Assembly (NCBI GenBank): GCA_025370055.1
Contig: CP073041.1
Span: 6,356,272 to 6,420,271 of the forward strand
Origin: Woronichinia naegeliana WA131
Lineage (GTDB): Bacteria > Cyanobacteriota > Cyanobacteriia > Cyanobacteriales > Microcystaceae
Direction of reading: 5' to 3'
Length of the DNA: 64,000 nt
A program made the translations under genes and the position numbers. Positions 1 through 8,317 of the stretch are shown one piece after another; position 1 is the first letter of the stretch, and each line of letters starts with the position of its first letter. The notes beneath the pieces were generated by a model that saw only the letters and a list, made by a program, of their open reading frames with translations, searched no databases and had not been told where the DNA came from.

Positions 1-1
1 G

Positions 2-499
2 CACAATGGCAAGCTTTTGGCCGCCAAAGTCATTTTTGCCCATCTTGCTATTGGTGAATCTCAACGTCTTCAAGGGAGTTGTCGGGTTTGGGGATATCCT
101 GTTTCTGTAGAGGCTCTTCGCTTGCCTGATAATTCTCTACTCATCGTCATTGGACATCCCGATTCCCAAGGTCTTATTCACGATTATGCCCTGCGTTGGG
201 GCATTGAAACCCTTTTTGGCATCTTTAAGACTCGTGGCTTTTGCTTGGAATCTACTCACTTTACTGACCCCAAGCGTCTTCGTAAGCTTTTGGCTTTACT
301 GACTTTAGCTTTGGCTTGGTCTCTCAAAACTGGTCTAGCAATTCATCATCTTCATCCCATTCCCCTCAAGAAACATGGTCGCCTAGCGCAGAGTCTTTTT
401 CGTCTTGGTTTTGACCATCTTCGTCATCTTGTTCTTAATCCTTCTCTACCCAATTTTTCTCTTTTTCTCGACTCCCTACATTTTTTGTCCTGTACTTAG
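2..499 (+). pseudogene. IS4-family transposase, C-terminal part (runs off window)
   Basis: The reading frame is open from the first bases of the window, so the gene starts upstream. About 165 residues are visible. The segment YALRWGIETLFGIFKTRGF fits the Y-R-E-K signature near the C terminus of IS4-family DDE transposases, with the catalytic Glu in WGIE. A leucine-rich helical tail follows, ending at a TAG near 499. Directly downstream lies a fragment of an unrelated flavoprotein on the other strand, so the element probably inserted into that gene. Whether the element is complete cannot be seen. Confidence 0.75.
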
Positions 500-635
500 G
501 AACATGACAGAACCATTCCTCATTATTTTTATCGGGATAATCCAAACAATAATGATATAAACCCCAACGACTTTCCTTGCGAAAGAGAGAAGCTTTAGCG
601 GCCATTTCTGCACAATCTCGAATAAAATACAGGCA
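500..635 (-). pseudogene. Fragment of a flavoprotein oxidoreductase subunit
   Basis: The minus strand is open for about 45 codons between the IS4 fragment and the IS1-like element. It reads RDCAEMAAKASLFRKESRWG, then a segment with LYHYCLDYP and EEWFCHV. From memory this matches the C-terminal region of FAD-dependent fumarate reductase/succinate dehydrogenase or adenylylsulfate-reductase-like flavoprotein subunits (the AEM..RAS.FR.ESRWG pattern). Both ends are cut by mobile DNA, so it is a relic exon-sized piece. The family call rests on motif recall only. Confidence 0.4.
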
Positions 636-1911
636 CTGGTATCGTCTAGCTAGAAGCTACAAACGTTGCAATACGGGAGGTTCAAGAAATCAGGCGAATT
701 TGGAGTAAGTCCTCCCAAGTAAACCCTTTTTCAATTATACCGAGAGCTACAGCAGGAACTTTTCTCTTCTCTAGTCGTAAAATGGCTGCGAACAAAGTTA
801 TGAACCATCCAGAAAATATCTAGGACTCGCTGTAATCCCACAACAGATTTAGCATAAGTATTTGTACGACGACGAAAGGCAGATAAATAGCGTCGGATAG
901 CACTATTAAATGCCTCAACGTGGTTGGCATGGACGTCCTTTTCTTCTGGTTTTTCTGTTGTCTCAGGATGTTCTGGTTTCGGAGTTTCTACTTTCTTGAG
1001 TTTACCCTCAGAATCTCGACGTTTACTACTCTTATTTTTTAGTCTTACCACCATACCCTTCGGTAATACTTTGGTGGGACGACCTCGCTTTCCAGTCCTT
1101 AATACTTCGTGACAAATATCAAATAGCAGTTGACTATATCGCTTTTCTCCATCTGTAAATAACTGGAGAGATTCTGCACTCCTTTCAAATAATTCCGCTA
1201 CCGTCATCATTGCTTCTAGAAATAATTTCTGCTCTTTTCGACCACATTTTAAATGCCAAATAAAGCGGCTTGCCCTGTCCATGAGAACGATTGTCCACCC
1301 CTCAGAGGCACTTGCTTCTTTATTTTTTCCAACTTTTGTGTATAGTTCATCCCCTTCTATTACTAATTTAACAAATTCATTCACTAAGGCGTATAAAAAT
1401 AATGTCTCTTGTAATCCTGATAATTTCTTTTCCCAATTCAATATTGTTGTTTTCGCGTAGCCGAATGCTCGGGCTGCTGCATTTAATCCTATTCCTTCCA
1501 TTCTGGCTTTTAATACTTTTACAATTTCACTTAATGGGGTTTCTAAGCCAGCGATTACGCTACCATAAGTCTCAGCAAAACAAGAACTACATTCTTGACA
1601 AATGAACATTTTACGTTCCCCGTTACCTTTCGTTTGATAATGAGAATGTATTTTTACGTTTTCACTATAGCAATGAGGACAGTTTTTCTTGAATAAGGCA
1701 TCCTCTTTCTCTTGGCACAAGCCAACATCATTCAGGATTTTCATAGAGCTTTTCTTTAATATTGACATTGTTTTCTGTTTTCTTCTTCTTTGATATAATG
1801 ACAATAATAATAGTATAATAAAAACGGGCCGATGTCTAGTCTTAAACTATTTTTCTATTTTCTCAAAGCCTTACACCATAACTTTTTCCAACTTTGATCA
1901 GACGATACCAG
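636..1911 (-). mobile_element. IS1-like insertion sequence, copy 1
   Basis: The element has near-identical ends: CTGGTATCGTCT at 636 and its inverse AGACGATACCAG ending at 1911. A second copy sits at 57153-58429. The two differ by 7 bp in length, which matches a 7-bp insertion inside the transposase gene of this copy (around 770). No target duplication is visible because the two sides belong to different sequences: a flavoprotein fragment on the left and a DUF4258 gene on the right. This suggests a rearrangement after insertion. Confidence 0.8.
731..1804 (-). CDS. IS1-like DDE transposase, frameshifted C terminus
   Basis: This 357-residue protein has an N-terminal zinc-ribbon-like segment (CPHC at ~42 and CQEC at ~74), a helix-turn-helix region (GLNAAARAFGYAKTTILNW) and a DDE core (GDELYTKVG, TDGEKRY, HVEAFNSAIRRY). 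This architecture is that of IS1/IS1595-type transposases. Compared with the copy at 57202-58317, a 7-bp insertion near 770 shifts the frame. The last ~25 residues are replaced by EEKSSCCSSRYN, and the normal end VPAVALGIIEKG is lost. The catalytic core is intact, so activity is uncertain rather than excluded. Confidence 0.75.
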   Translation of the reverse strand: MSLYQRRRKQKTMSILKKSSMKILNDVGLCQEKEDALFKKNCPHCYSENVKIHSHYQTKGNGERKMFICQECSSCFAETYGSVIAGLETPLSEIVKVLKARMEGIGLNAAARAFGYAKTTILNWEKKLSGLQETLFLYALVNEFVKLVIEGDELYTKVGKNKEASASEGWTIVLMDRASRFIWHLKCGRKEQKLFLEAMMTVAELFERSAESLQLFTDGEKRYSQLLFDICHEVLRTGKRGRPTKVLPKGMVVRLKNKSSKRRDSEGKLKKVETPKPEHPETTEKPEEKDVHANHVEAFNSAIRRYLSAFRRRTNTYAKSVVGLQRVLDIFWMVHNFVRSHFTTREEKSSCCSSRYN

Positions 1912-2161
1912 TTCCGCTAGTTGAAAAACGCCCAACTACACCGACAGGAGTTTGTAGATTAACGGCTGTTCCTGCAATGATGTATTTTGATCCTCTGGGA
2001 TCATCCTTTTCAACCCGAACAATACGGCCATTTAAAATTGCCGTTTCTACATCCATGATGGTTAGATAGTCTTCAGCCATTTCTTCCATTGCATGGGCTG
2101 ACATATCGTATTGTTGGAATCGAATTTTTTGGCGGATACGTTCAATGTCGTTGTTCGGCAA
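1912..2161 (-). pseudogene. DUF4258 protein, 3' end removed by IS1-like element
   Basis: The first ~82 residues (start MPNNDIERIRQKIRF) are almost identical to the intact DUF4258 gene at 3455-3751. The frame then runs into the IS1-like element at 1911, losing the C-terminal ~15 residues. The partner YgiT-type antitoxin that follows the intact copy is absent. It is one half of a local duplication (1913-2245 against 3505-3837). Confidence 0.75.
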
Positions 2162-2245
2162 GAGCTAGGCTTAGTTATAATTGGCTGATAATAGCAAAAT
2201 TGATCGCATCTTATCAAGATAATCTTATTTTAAAGAGGAGATCCC
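1913..2245. repeat. Direct duplication, copy 1 (partner 3505-3837)
   Basis: About 330 bp carrying the DUF4258 gene and its upstream region recur 1.6 kb downstream with few substitutions (for example AAGAGCTAGGC against ACGAGCTAGGT, and AAGAGGAGATCCC against AAGAGGTGATCGC). The IS1-like element marks the left limit of this copy. The right limit fades into HIP1-containing repeats. Confidence 0.75.
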
Positions 2246-2458
2246 AGTTCTCACAGCAATTCTCAGTTTTAGACACAGCAAGCCTTTTAGGGATTTAAAG
2301 AACATTTCAAAGGGGGTTTTTGGGGCAATCCTAGGCGTACTATTGCGCCTAAAAGCCTGAAGACTCGTAAAATGAACTTGTTAATCCCGTTGAATTTTAC
2401 CCCGTATTACGCGAACTAAAACCTGAAACTCTTGCTACAGCGCAAATTTAGAATTGCT

Positions 2459-2617
2459 GCAGTTCTCAATCCCATTATTTAAGGCGATCACGGTTCCCAA
2501 CCCTGTGTTAAAAAGATGATCGCAGTTCTCTATCCCATGTTTAAAGGTGATCGCAGTTCTCTATCACGTTTTACAGAGGCGATCGCCGTTTCTTATCCTG
2601 TTTTAAAGAGCGATCGC
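2459..2617. repeat. Degenerate tandem repeat carrying GATCGC
   Basis: Five imperfect units of about 31-32 bases follow one another. Each reads approximately GCAGTTCTCTATCCCATG, then TTTAAAGGNGATC, so the HIP1-like core GATCGC falls at each junction. A two-unit version recurs at about 3833-3898, downstream of the second DUF4258 copy. The surrounding 2162-2671 holds no convincing gene. Confidence 0.6.
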
Positions 2618-2671
2618 TATCTTTTGCTAGAATATGGTTAGATTCTGACCTTACCCAGTAGCTCTTAAATC

Positions 2672-2905
2672 GTGAACTTTGAAATTATTAGCGAAATTTC
2701 GCAAGTTGAGATTATTGCTGTTGGGCGTTCTATTCGGGATCTACCCCGTTTGAATAAAACCTATGGTTCAGGAAGATGGCGCAAATTAAAAGGTATCGCC
2801 ACTATCCGTCTTGCTAATGGCAGTATTCGTCTAGCGGAATTACATTGGTACGAAGCTCATGGTATCGGCAAGCTGGAAATCAAACGAAAATGTTATCTCG
2901 ATTAA
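2672..2905 (+). CDS. Conserved cyanobacterial small protein
   Basis: This 77-residue protein starts at GTG (2672). It is basic and contains IRDLPRLNKTYGSGRWRKLKG followed by a short strand-rich tail (RLAELHWYEAHGIG). I recognise the pattern as a small family common in cyanobacteria, usually annotated as hypothetical and often paired with a second small gene, as here. No function is known to me. The next gene begins 12 bases downstream with its own ribosome-binding site, which suggests a two-gene operon, possibly TA-like. Confidence 0.6.
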   Translation: MNFEIISEISQVEIIAVGRSIRDLPRLNKTYGSGRWRKLKGIATIRLANGSIRLAELHWYEAHGIGKLEIKRKCYLD

Positions 2906-2916
2906 TAGGAGAAACT

Positions 2917-3144
2917 ATGTCTAATCAACTTCCTCGCTTTGTAGTTTGTATTAATAATACTGACTATCCTGCGTCTTTGGAACGCCATAAAATTTATCAA
3001 GTAATTCCCGATCGCGGTATCGAAGCAGATGGAGATTTACGCATTATTGATGAGAGTGGAGAAGATTATATCTATCCTGCCAGTTACTTTGTTATGATCG
3101 AAGTTCCTCAATTATTGGCAGAATCTTTATTACAGGTGGCATAG
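2917..3144 (+). CDS. Small acidic conserved protein, partner of 2672-2905
   Basis: I chose ATG at 2917, preceded by AGGAGA at 2907-2912, over the longer frame that overlaps the upstream gene. The product is 75 residues: an initial strand (LPRFVVCINN), HKIYQVIPD, an acidic turn (EADGDLRIIDESGEDYIYP) and a hydrophobic end. It is probably a small beta-rich fold. It is acidic, whereas its upstream neighbour is basic, which is common for interacting pairs, but this is inference only. Confidence 0.6.
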   Translation: MSNQLPRFVVCINNTDYPASLERHKIYQVIPDRGIEADGDLRIIDESGEDYIYPASYFVMIEVPQLLAESLLQVA

Positions 3145-3207
3145 TGGCGATCGCTTTTTAACTTGAGGTTTAAGGGGTGATCGCAATCTATTATTCAACA
3201 CCTTAAT

Positions 3208-3450
3208 CTATGCTAATTCTAAATGTGTAACTGGAATTCTTTCTGTTTTTTCAGGAGTTTTTGTACCAGTGGCTACAGCATGGACAGTATGCAGTATTTC
3301 AGCAGAATAATACCGATTGCCACAGCTATTACACACACCAATCGTCACGTCTTCAAGAATGACAAAACCATCTCGATGTTTGAAGGCTTCACGTTTAATC
3401 AAACGAGGTTTAACCGTTCCTTCACAGTATTCGCATTGATAGTCGTACAT
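3208..3450 (-). CDS. YgiT/MqsA-type zinc-finger antitoxin-like protein
   Basis: About 80 residues starting MYDYQCEYCEG (start at 3450, four bases after the DUF4258 stop; a start at 3480 would overlap it). Two CxxC pairs, CEYC and CNSC, form the zinc-binding N-terminal domain known from MqsA/YgiT antitoxins. The C-terminal part is too short for the helix-turn-helix of full MqsA. It follows the DUF4258 gene on the same strand, the usual order of DUF4258 toxin plus YgiT-type finger pairs in cyanobacteria. It probably neutralises that protein; not shown here. Confidence 0.7.
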   Translation of the reverse strand: MYDYQCEYCEGTVKPRLIKREAFKHRDGFVILEDVTIGVCNSCGNRYYSAEILHTVHAVATGTKTPEKTERIPVTHLELA

Positions 3451-3454
3451 GGAT

Positions 3455-3751
3455 TTAGCCCTCAAATTTGGTGATTTCATAAACTGTAATAATCAAATAA
3501 CGTCCGCTAGTTGAAAAACGCCCAACTACACCGACAGGAGTTTGTAGATTAACGGCTGTTCCTGCAACGATGTATTTTGATCCTCTGGGATCATCCTTTT
3601 CAACCCGAACAATACGGCCATTTAAAATTGCCGTTTCTACGTCCATGATGGTTAGATAGTCTTCAGCCATTTCTTCCATTGCATGGGCTGACATATCGTA
3701 TTGTTGGAATCGAATTTTTTGGCGGATACGTTCAATGTCGTTGTTCGGCAC
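3455..3751 (-). CDS. DUF4258 protein, likely toxin of a TA pair
   Basis: The 98-residue protein begins MPNNDIERIRQKIRF and contains the DUF4258 hallmarks SAHAMEEMAED and a VETAILNGRIV segment, followed by beta strands (SKYIVAGTAV, VGVVGRFS). DUF4258 is structurally related to RelE/BrnT-like mRNA interferases, so toxin function is plausible from family knowledge. It is transcribed first, with the zinc-finger gene next on the same strand. A truncated duplicate lies at 1912-2161. Confidence 0.7.
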   Translation of the reverse strand: MPNNDIERIRQKIRFQQYDMSAHAMEEMAEDYLTIMDVETAILNGRIVRVEKDDPRGSKYIVAGTAVNLQTPVGVVGRFSTSGRYLIITVYEITKFEG

Positions 3752-3837
3752 GAGCTAGGTTTAGTTATAATTAGCTGATAATAGCAAAATTGATCGCATC
3801 TTATCCAGATAATCTCATTTTAAAGAGGTGATCGCAG
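3505..3837. repeat. Direct duplication, copy 2 (partner 1913-2245)
   Basis: This is the intact partner of the duplication described at 1913-2245. It contains the complete 5' part of the DUF4258 gene and its upstream region, and ends in HIP1-containing repeat units at 3833-3898. Confidence 0.7.
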
Positions 3838-3965
3838 TTCTCAACCCCATTATTTAAGGCGATCGCAGTTCACTCTAACATTTTTAAAGGCGATCACACT
3901 GCCAGTAAAGGAAGTTGGGATGTTATTATGTTTAACGGTTGTTCTAAGTTAGGGGAGTTAGACCG

Positions 3966-4067
3966 ATGCCTACCGTAACAGAAAACGATATTAAAGAAAT
4001 TAAAGATTTGATTGTTGTCCAATCGGCTCAAATTGCGAATATTCAAAGTCAATTCACAGATTTTTAA
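3966..4067 (+). pseudogene. Truncated small coiled-coil protein
   Basis: The frame starts ATG at 3966 and reads MPTVTENDIKEIKDL, then IVVQSAQIANIQSQFTDF and a stop after 33 codons. The sequence past the stop (CTCAGATTACCGATAAC) still looks like the continuation of a heptad-repeat protein in a shifted frame. The style matches the small coiled-coil ORF at 28889-29062. Interpreted as a decayed member of that family. Confidence 0.45.
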
Positions 4068-4130
4068 ACTCAGATTACCGATAACATTCCGTTACTGAAA
4101 TTTCAAATTTAATTTTTTACCTACAAAATC

Positions 4131-5255
4131 ATGAAACTATTTCGACGAAATTTTTCCATAAATATTCCTAAAAGCAAATCATGGGTTCCTAGAAGCAAAT
4201 CATGGTGGTTATCTATTATTCTTTTTGTTATTTCCATTTTGTTGATCGTAATTCCAGCTCACCTAATCGAACAAAAATACGCTCAAGAGACTTTCATTAC
4301 TCATTCTGCAACTGGCATTATCAAGAAAAAAATACTACTTACCATATTGTTTACCATTGGCTCGGCTATTTTTTCCTCATGGGTTTATTTCGTTTGGTTT
4401 CAAAAAATCATTGCTAAACAAGAAGAATTAGAACAAAAAGCAGCAGAAAAAATCCCATTTAGCAAACGTGAATTTATCGAAAAAATAGAGGATTCAAAAT
4501 CAAATACCAGTATTATTATAATGGAAACATGGACTGAGCTATTGCTTGATGATCTTGGAGAAAAGTTTGAAAAGGCAATTATGAAGCTTTTTAATCATGA
4601 AAACTGTGGATTAAAAATTTTACTCCTTGATCCAGAGAAAGACGACTTGGTTAGAGAAAGACAAAATGCTTTAAATTCAGGGAAAAAACCGTCAGAATAT
4701 ATAAATGTTAAAGAAAAAATTTGTTTAAGTTTAAAAAAGATTGAATCTATTATTGATAAACTTGATGAAAAACATAAAGATAGACTGGAGGGAAAGCTTT
4801 ATCAAACACCACCTTCTGTTGCGATTTATGCAGAGCAAACTGAGCTACGCGTAACCTTTTTTAAGCTGGGCAAACTGACAACATCAGATGATGTTATAAA
4901 GTTTGAGCGAGAATCTGATGGGGGTAGATTTTTCCTTGAACATTTTAATATGGTATGGAATCAGGAAAAAAGCATAAATATGTTAAAGATATTTTATCTC
5001 TCAGTAGAATACAATGCTAAACAATTTGACAAAATAAAATACGTTGTTTATGAGGAAACATATTATTTGTATAATTTGGCACTACAGTATAGCTTGCTTA
5101 ATAATAGAAGTCAAAGCACTTTATTTTTTAACAATGAGGAATACTCTTTTGAGTTTTTACACGACGAACAAATTGCAGAACTTTTTTATAATAAATATTC
5201 AGGTTTAGGCAGTGGCATTCTATTAATTCGTTTGTTCAGACCAGATAGCGTCTAG
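4131..5255 (+). CDS. Two-TM membrane protein with PLD-like cytosolic domain
   Basis: This 374-residue protein has a basic N terminus, a first membrane helix at ~24-46 (SWWLSIILFVISILLIVIPA), a second at ~67-91 (LLTILFTIGSAIFSSWVYF), then a short coiled coil (AKQEELEQKAAEK). The rest is a cytosolic domain with IIIMETWTELLL, GLKILLLDPE and a YQTPPSVAIYAEQ segment, ending near GRFFLEHFNMVWN. The TW..LL / LKILLLDP / SVAIY order resembles degenerate phospholipase-D-like domains found C-terminal to sensor or HTH domains in bacterial signalling and defence proteins. No HKD pair is evident. It ends tail-to-tail with the TrpD-like gene, overlapping by 4 bases. Function unknown. Confidence 0.6.
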   Translation: MKLFRRNFSINIPKSKSWVPRSKSWWLSIILFVISILLIVIPAHLIEQKYAQETFITHSATGIIKKKILLTILFTIGSAIFSSWVYFVWFQKIIAKQEELEQKAAEKIPFSKREFIEKIEDSKSNTSIIIMETWTELLLDDLGEKFEKAIMKLFNHENCGLKILLLDPEKDDLVRERQNALNSGKKPSEYINVKEKICLSLKKIESIIDKLDEKHKDRLEGKLYQTPPSVAIYAEQTELRVTFFKLGKLTTSDDVIKFERESDGGRFFLEHFNMVWNQEKSINMLKIFYLSVEYNAKQFDKIKYVVYEETYYLYNLALQYSLLNNRSQSTLFFNNEEYSFEFLHDEQIAELFYNKYSGLGSGILLIRLFRPDSV

Positions 5256-6574
5256 AGCAAATTTACGGTAGCATTCCTAAATCTTAATAAATCAATTTGT
5301 TCAATTAACCGCCGAAAATTTTCATAAGTTTCCCCAGAATCAATTAGATACTCAGCTTTTTCTACTCCTTTACGAAGTTGGTTAATTAAATTCATTTCAG
5401 ATTCGACAACACCATCATTGGCAACTAAAAGCAGAGAAGTGTTTGCAACTAAAAAATCTCTTGCTCCCTGTAAATTTTCTTTTTTACCGCGTAAAACTCG
5501 AATAAAAGTATCTCTCTCTTTCTTCAGTTCTTGCTCTTGAATAGTTGTATAATTTGCACGTTCTAATCCAATATCTTCAGGGGAAAATTCTGCGAATTGT
5601 GTCGTTTCAGAATCTATTTTTATGACTAGATTGTTAGGAAGGTTTATAGATGTATCTACATAGGTATTAGAAATTTCATCAATGCCATCATAACAGTGAG
5701 CAATAACGCCTTTACTGTTAAGATGAAGATAAATTCCAAGCACATAAGGAAGCATTTTTAAATGGCAAACCCCTGTTGAATGATGAACAGGATTGAGAAC
5801 TTGTGCATTAGGAGAAACAATTTTAAAAATATCTATGCTGGTTTTTAAATCGAGATTTTTCACAACTTCTTGCCAAGCTCTAGTACCTTGTTGATAGCTA
5901 TAATTAATTTGCTCAACACTTTTATTCCATAATTTTCTTCTAGCGTTTCTGAGTGAATCAGAGTAAGGAAAACCCAAATAATCAAGGGGAATATAAGCAA
6001 AACCATATTTACGAAGTAAATTATTTAAAAAATCAGCATTAATTTGAAATTGATCATACCCAAATTCTTTGATTGCCTGATTACTACCATGTAAAGAAGT
6101 TACATTTTTTGTTCCAGTCTTACAGATTTTAACTAAAGGTGCTGCAATGATACAAGCTGCGGTCGTTGCGTGCATAGTCTTAATTAAATCACCACCACTT
6201 CCAAAAGCATGGTCATGGGGAATCAAATTAAGCTGATGTTCATCCTCTTTAAGAAAATTAGTGACTTTACGACGCAAGTGATCTACTAGAATATTGACCT
6301 GCCTAAAACCGATCTTGCCATTGCCTGGCTCTAAACGAAGTAAAAACTCCAGAATTTCTTGCTCATTTTTTGTAGGATCACTACAAGCATCAAAAATATT
6401 TATGAGTTCTACTGTGTCAAGGGGGCTAAGACGATTTTCATTTTCGAGGAACTGTGCAAATACAGGCTTTAACGTTCCTAACTTATCTAACACCCTTGCC
6501 TTCTCAGCTTCAGACGCATCAGAGTAAATTAGCCTTAGCTCACTTTTACTAATTGTGGATAAAAAAGCAGTCAT
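5252..6574 (-). CDS. Divergent TrpD-family (anthranilate phosphoribosyltransferase-like) enzyme
   Basis: This 440-residue protein keeps the TrpD landmarks in order: the PRPP loop GSGGD at ~126-130 followed by KTMHATTAACIIAAP; KTGTKNVTSLHGSNQAIKEF in place of the usual KHGNRSVSS..GSAD; NPVHHSTGVCH; and the acidic motif YDGIDEIS matching the DGLDE metal site. TrpD is usually ~340-350 residues, so ~90 extra residues are present, mostly N-terminal. Altered substrate-side residues and the absence of other trp genes suggest a role other than tryptophan synthesis, possibly another phosphoribosyl transfer or a nucleoside phosphorylase-like reaction. Substrate not predictable from sequence. Confidence 0.65.
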   Translation of the reverse strand: MTAFLSTISKSELRLIYSDASEAEKARVLDKLGTLKPVFAQFLENENRLSPLDTVELINIFDACSDPTKNEQEILEFLLRLEPGNGKIGFRQVNILVDHLRRKVTNFLKEDEHQLNLIPHDHAFGSGGDLIKTMHATTAACIIAAPLVKICKTGTKNVTSLHGSNQAIKEFGYDQFQINADFLNNLLRKYGFAYIPLDYLGFPYSDSLRNARRKLWNKSVEQINYSYQQGTRAWQEVVKNLDLKTSIDIFKIVSPNAQVLNPVHHSTGVCHLKMLPYVLGIYLHLNSKGVIAHCYDGIDEISNTYVDTSINLPNNLVIKIDSETTQFAEFSPEDIGLERANYTTIQEQELKKERDTFIRVLRGKKENLQGARDFLVANTSLLLVANDGVVESEMNLINQLRKGVEKAEYLIDSGETYENFRRLIEQIDLLRFRNATVNLL

Positions 6575-7019
6575 AGCAACAATAGGTTTTGCAGTTTGAA
6601 TAAGGCACTAACGCCATTGTAACTTAAGTTCGTTCAAAACCTTTCATATTTGGTTTTAATATTATGACCAATAATGAGATTCGCTATTTTAGAGAACCCC
6701 TTCCTGATGTAATCTTGTTGCCAAAGTAGGTGTTTCAGCCCCAAAGCGTGGTGCGATCGCCATCGCGGTGGGGTGCGTTAATGAAATGTAACACGCCTTG
6801 TTTTGTTTGAATGAAAGCATTTTCAGAGTAGATTCCAATCAGTGAGATCGCCTAGTGCCGCCAAGTGGTAGCAATCATCAAAAAAAAGATCGCCGATTAG
6901 TTGATAATTGTTCATTGAAAAAGCGATCGCCTGATTAAACTCTAAACTCTGAATCCCAGTAGCGATCGTTTACACATTAAGGCATAATTTTGAGAAAAAT
7001 CGTGAGCTAAACGCCTGAT
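6575..7019. other. Gene-free stretch with HIP1 sites
   Basis: No open frame with coding character is visible in these 445 bases. The stretch contains several GCGATCGC or near-HIP1 octamers (about 6754, 6922 and 6961) and AT-rich filler. It probably holds the promoter of the TrpD-like gene near 6600; no clear -10/-35 could be assigned. Confidence 0.4.
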
Positions 7020-7439
7020 TTAGTCAGAAATATTGATGTCTAGACTATAGTTTGCCACTTCATTGCGACGAGCGGCATTTCGCATCAAATAAACTCGCAC
7101 TTTGTAGTCACCCGTTTTAGGAAGTGTGCCTTCAAATTGGTTGCCATCATTGGAGCTATTAAATATCGCAACATTCGTTTCACCAGGAGCAATCAAATTA
7201 AAGTAAGCAGAACTATTTTTGCTTCCCAGGCTGATGTTCGCTGATTGACCTTTGCGAGCATTAATCACATAATCAACCGTTTGATCGCCCTTAATGCTAC
7301 CTTTGATAACTTTGCTACTCGCTCCAGATTTAAATTGAACTCGTTCGGTACGGATATTACTTTCCGCCAGGGTGACAGCAGGAGTAACCACAACAAGACT
7401 GGTAATAAGTAAGGAAGCTGATAATTTGGAATTTAACAT
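7020..7439 (-). CDS. Secreted protein, possible PliG-like lysozyme inhibitor
   Basis: The start at 7439 gives MLNSKLSASLLITSLVVVTP, a clean signal peptide with cleavage near LAES. The mature ~110 residues are beta-rich: VQFKSGASSKVIKGSIKG, VDYVINARKGQ, YFNLIAPG, GTLPKTGDYKVRVYLMRNAA, then ARRNEVANYSL. This set of motifs matches the small periplasmic family annotated either as g-type lysozyme inhibitor (PliG-like) or, wrongly, as DNA breaking-rejoining protein. Export is well supported; the lysozyme-inhibitor role is family recall. Confidence 0.6.
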   Translation of the reverse strand: MLNSKLSASLLITSLVVVTPAVTLAESNIRTERVQFKSGASSKVIKGSIKGDQTVDYVINARKGQSANISLGSKNSSAYFNLIAPGETNVAIFNSSNDGNQFEGTLPKTGDYKVRVYLMRNAARRNEVANYSLDINISD

Positions 7440-7659
7440 GGATGAATGGGAATAACGTGTGGACAATTGAGATTAACAACTTAAAAAACAGTACTAGCCT
7501 TTGTCACCGTACATAACGCTACCTTTTTTCACTGTGCCATTTTTGGTTAATGCTTTTTAATCATATAGTTTAAGACGGCGATCGCTTTTTTGAATTTTGT
7601 TTAAGCAGCGATCGCCCTTGATCACATCTACGGTTTTACAGCCCGTTATTTTTTATTTC

Positions 7660-8025
7660 TTAAAGTCTGCCTTCATCCGTTATAGAGAAAATATAATTAT
7701 AAAACTCATCCCCTGTTTTTTTGTTGATGACGGTTACATGGCTTGTGCTTTTATCATAGATCACTCTTACTTGTCGATCTTCTCCAATGAATATATTGCC
7801 AGAAGTTCTTTTTAATGTTCCTTTAAATTTGAACTCAGCATCTTTGATGGTAACGGCAATTTGATCACGACTTTTTTTCGTCATGGTTGTTATCGGTGCT
7901 TGGGCCACAATTAGAGGTGATGCTTGGAGAGTGTCAGCTTTAACGGTTGAAATAATTCCCCCAGTGGTTAATGAAATAACACTAGCGGTAGCGAATACAA
8001 TGGATGCTTTTTGAATGATGTTCAT
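7660..8025 (-). CDS. Secreted hypothetical protein
   Basis: 121 residues with a typical signal peptide (MNIIQKASIVFATASVISLTTG, cleavage near VKA). The mature part includes DQIAVTIKDAEFKFKGTLKR, RQVRVIYDKSTSHVTVINKK and a C-terminal FSITDEGRL, suggesting a small beta-rich exported domain. I do not recognise the family. It lies in a run of four small exported-protein genes on this strand, each separated by 200-300 bases. Confidence 0.55.
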   Translation of the reverse strand: MNIIQKASIVFATASVISLTTGGIISTVKADTLQASPLIVAQAPITTMTKKSRDQIAVTIKDAEFKFKGTLKRTSGNIFIGEDRQVRVIYDKSTSHVTVINKKTGDEFYNYIFSITDEGRL

Positions 8026-8317
8026 ATCAATACGAAAAAGTCTGATAAGCGGAAAAATTAAACCTTGTTTCCCTCAGACGTTATTTTAATCACAATGTTC
8101 CATTCCCGATGATTCAGAATCTGAGCGTGATCGCTTTTTTGAATTTTGTTTAAGCAGCGATCGCCCTTGATAATGTATTAATTCTTAAAGCCCGTTACTT
8201 CTTGGCACAGTGAGTACTGGAGTCGGAAACAAATGATACCAAGATTTTCAATGCTTCCGACTTCCATACATATCTTAGGGGGGATTTTAGGCTCTATTCC
8301 CTAGACAGTTTTTCTCT

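Noticed and set aside
2459-2617. CRISPR array
   Set aside because: Units are contiguous, degenerate and share the spacer part, with no cas genes nearby.
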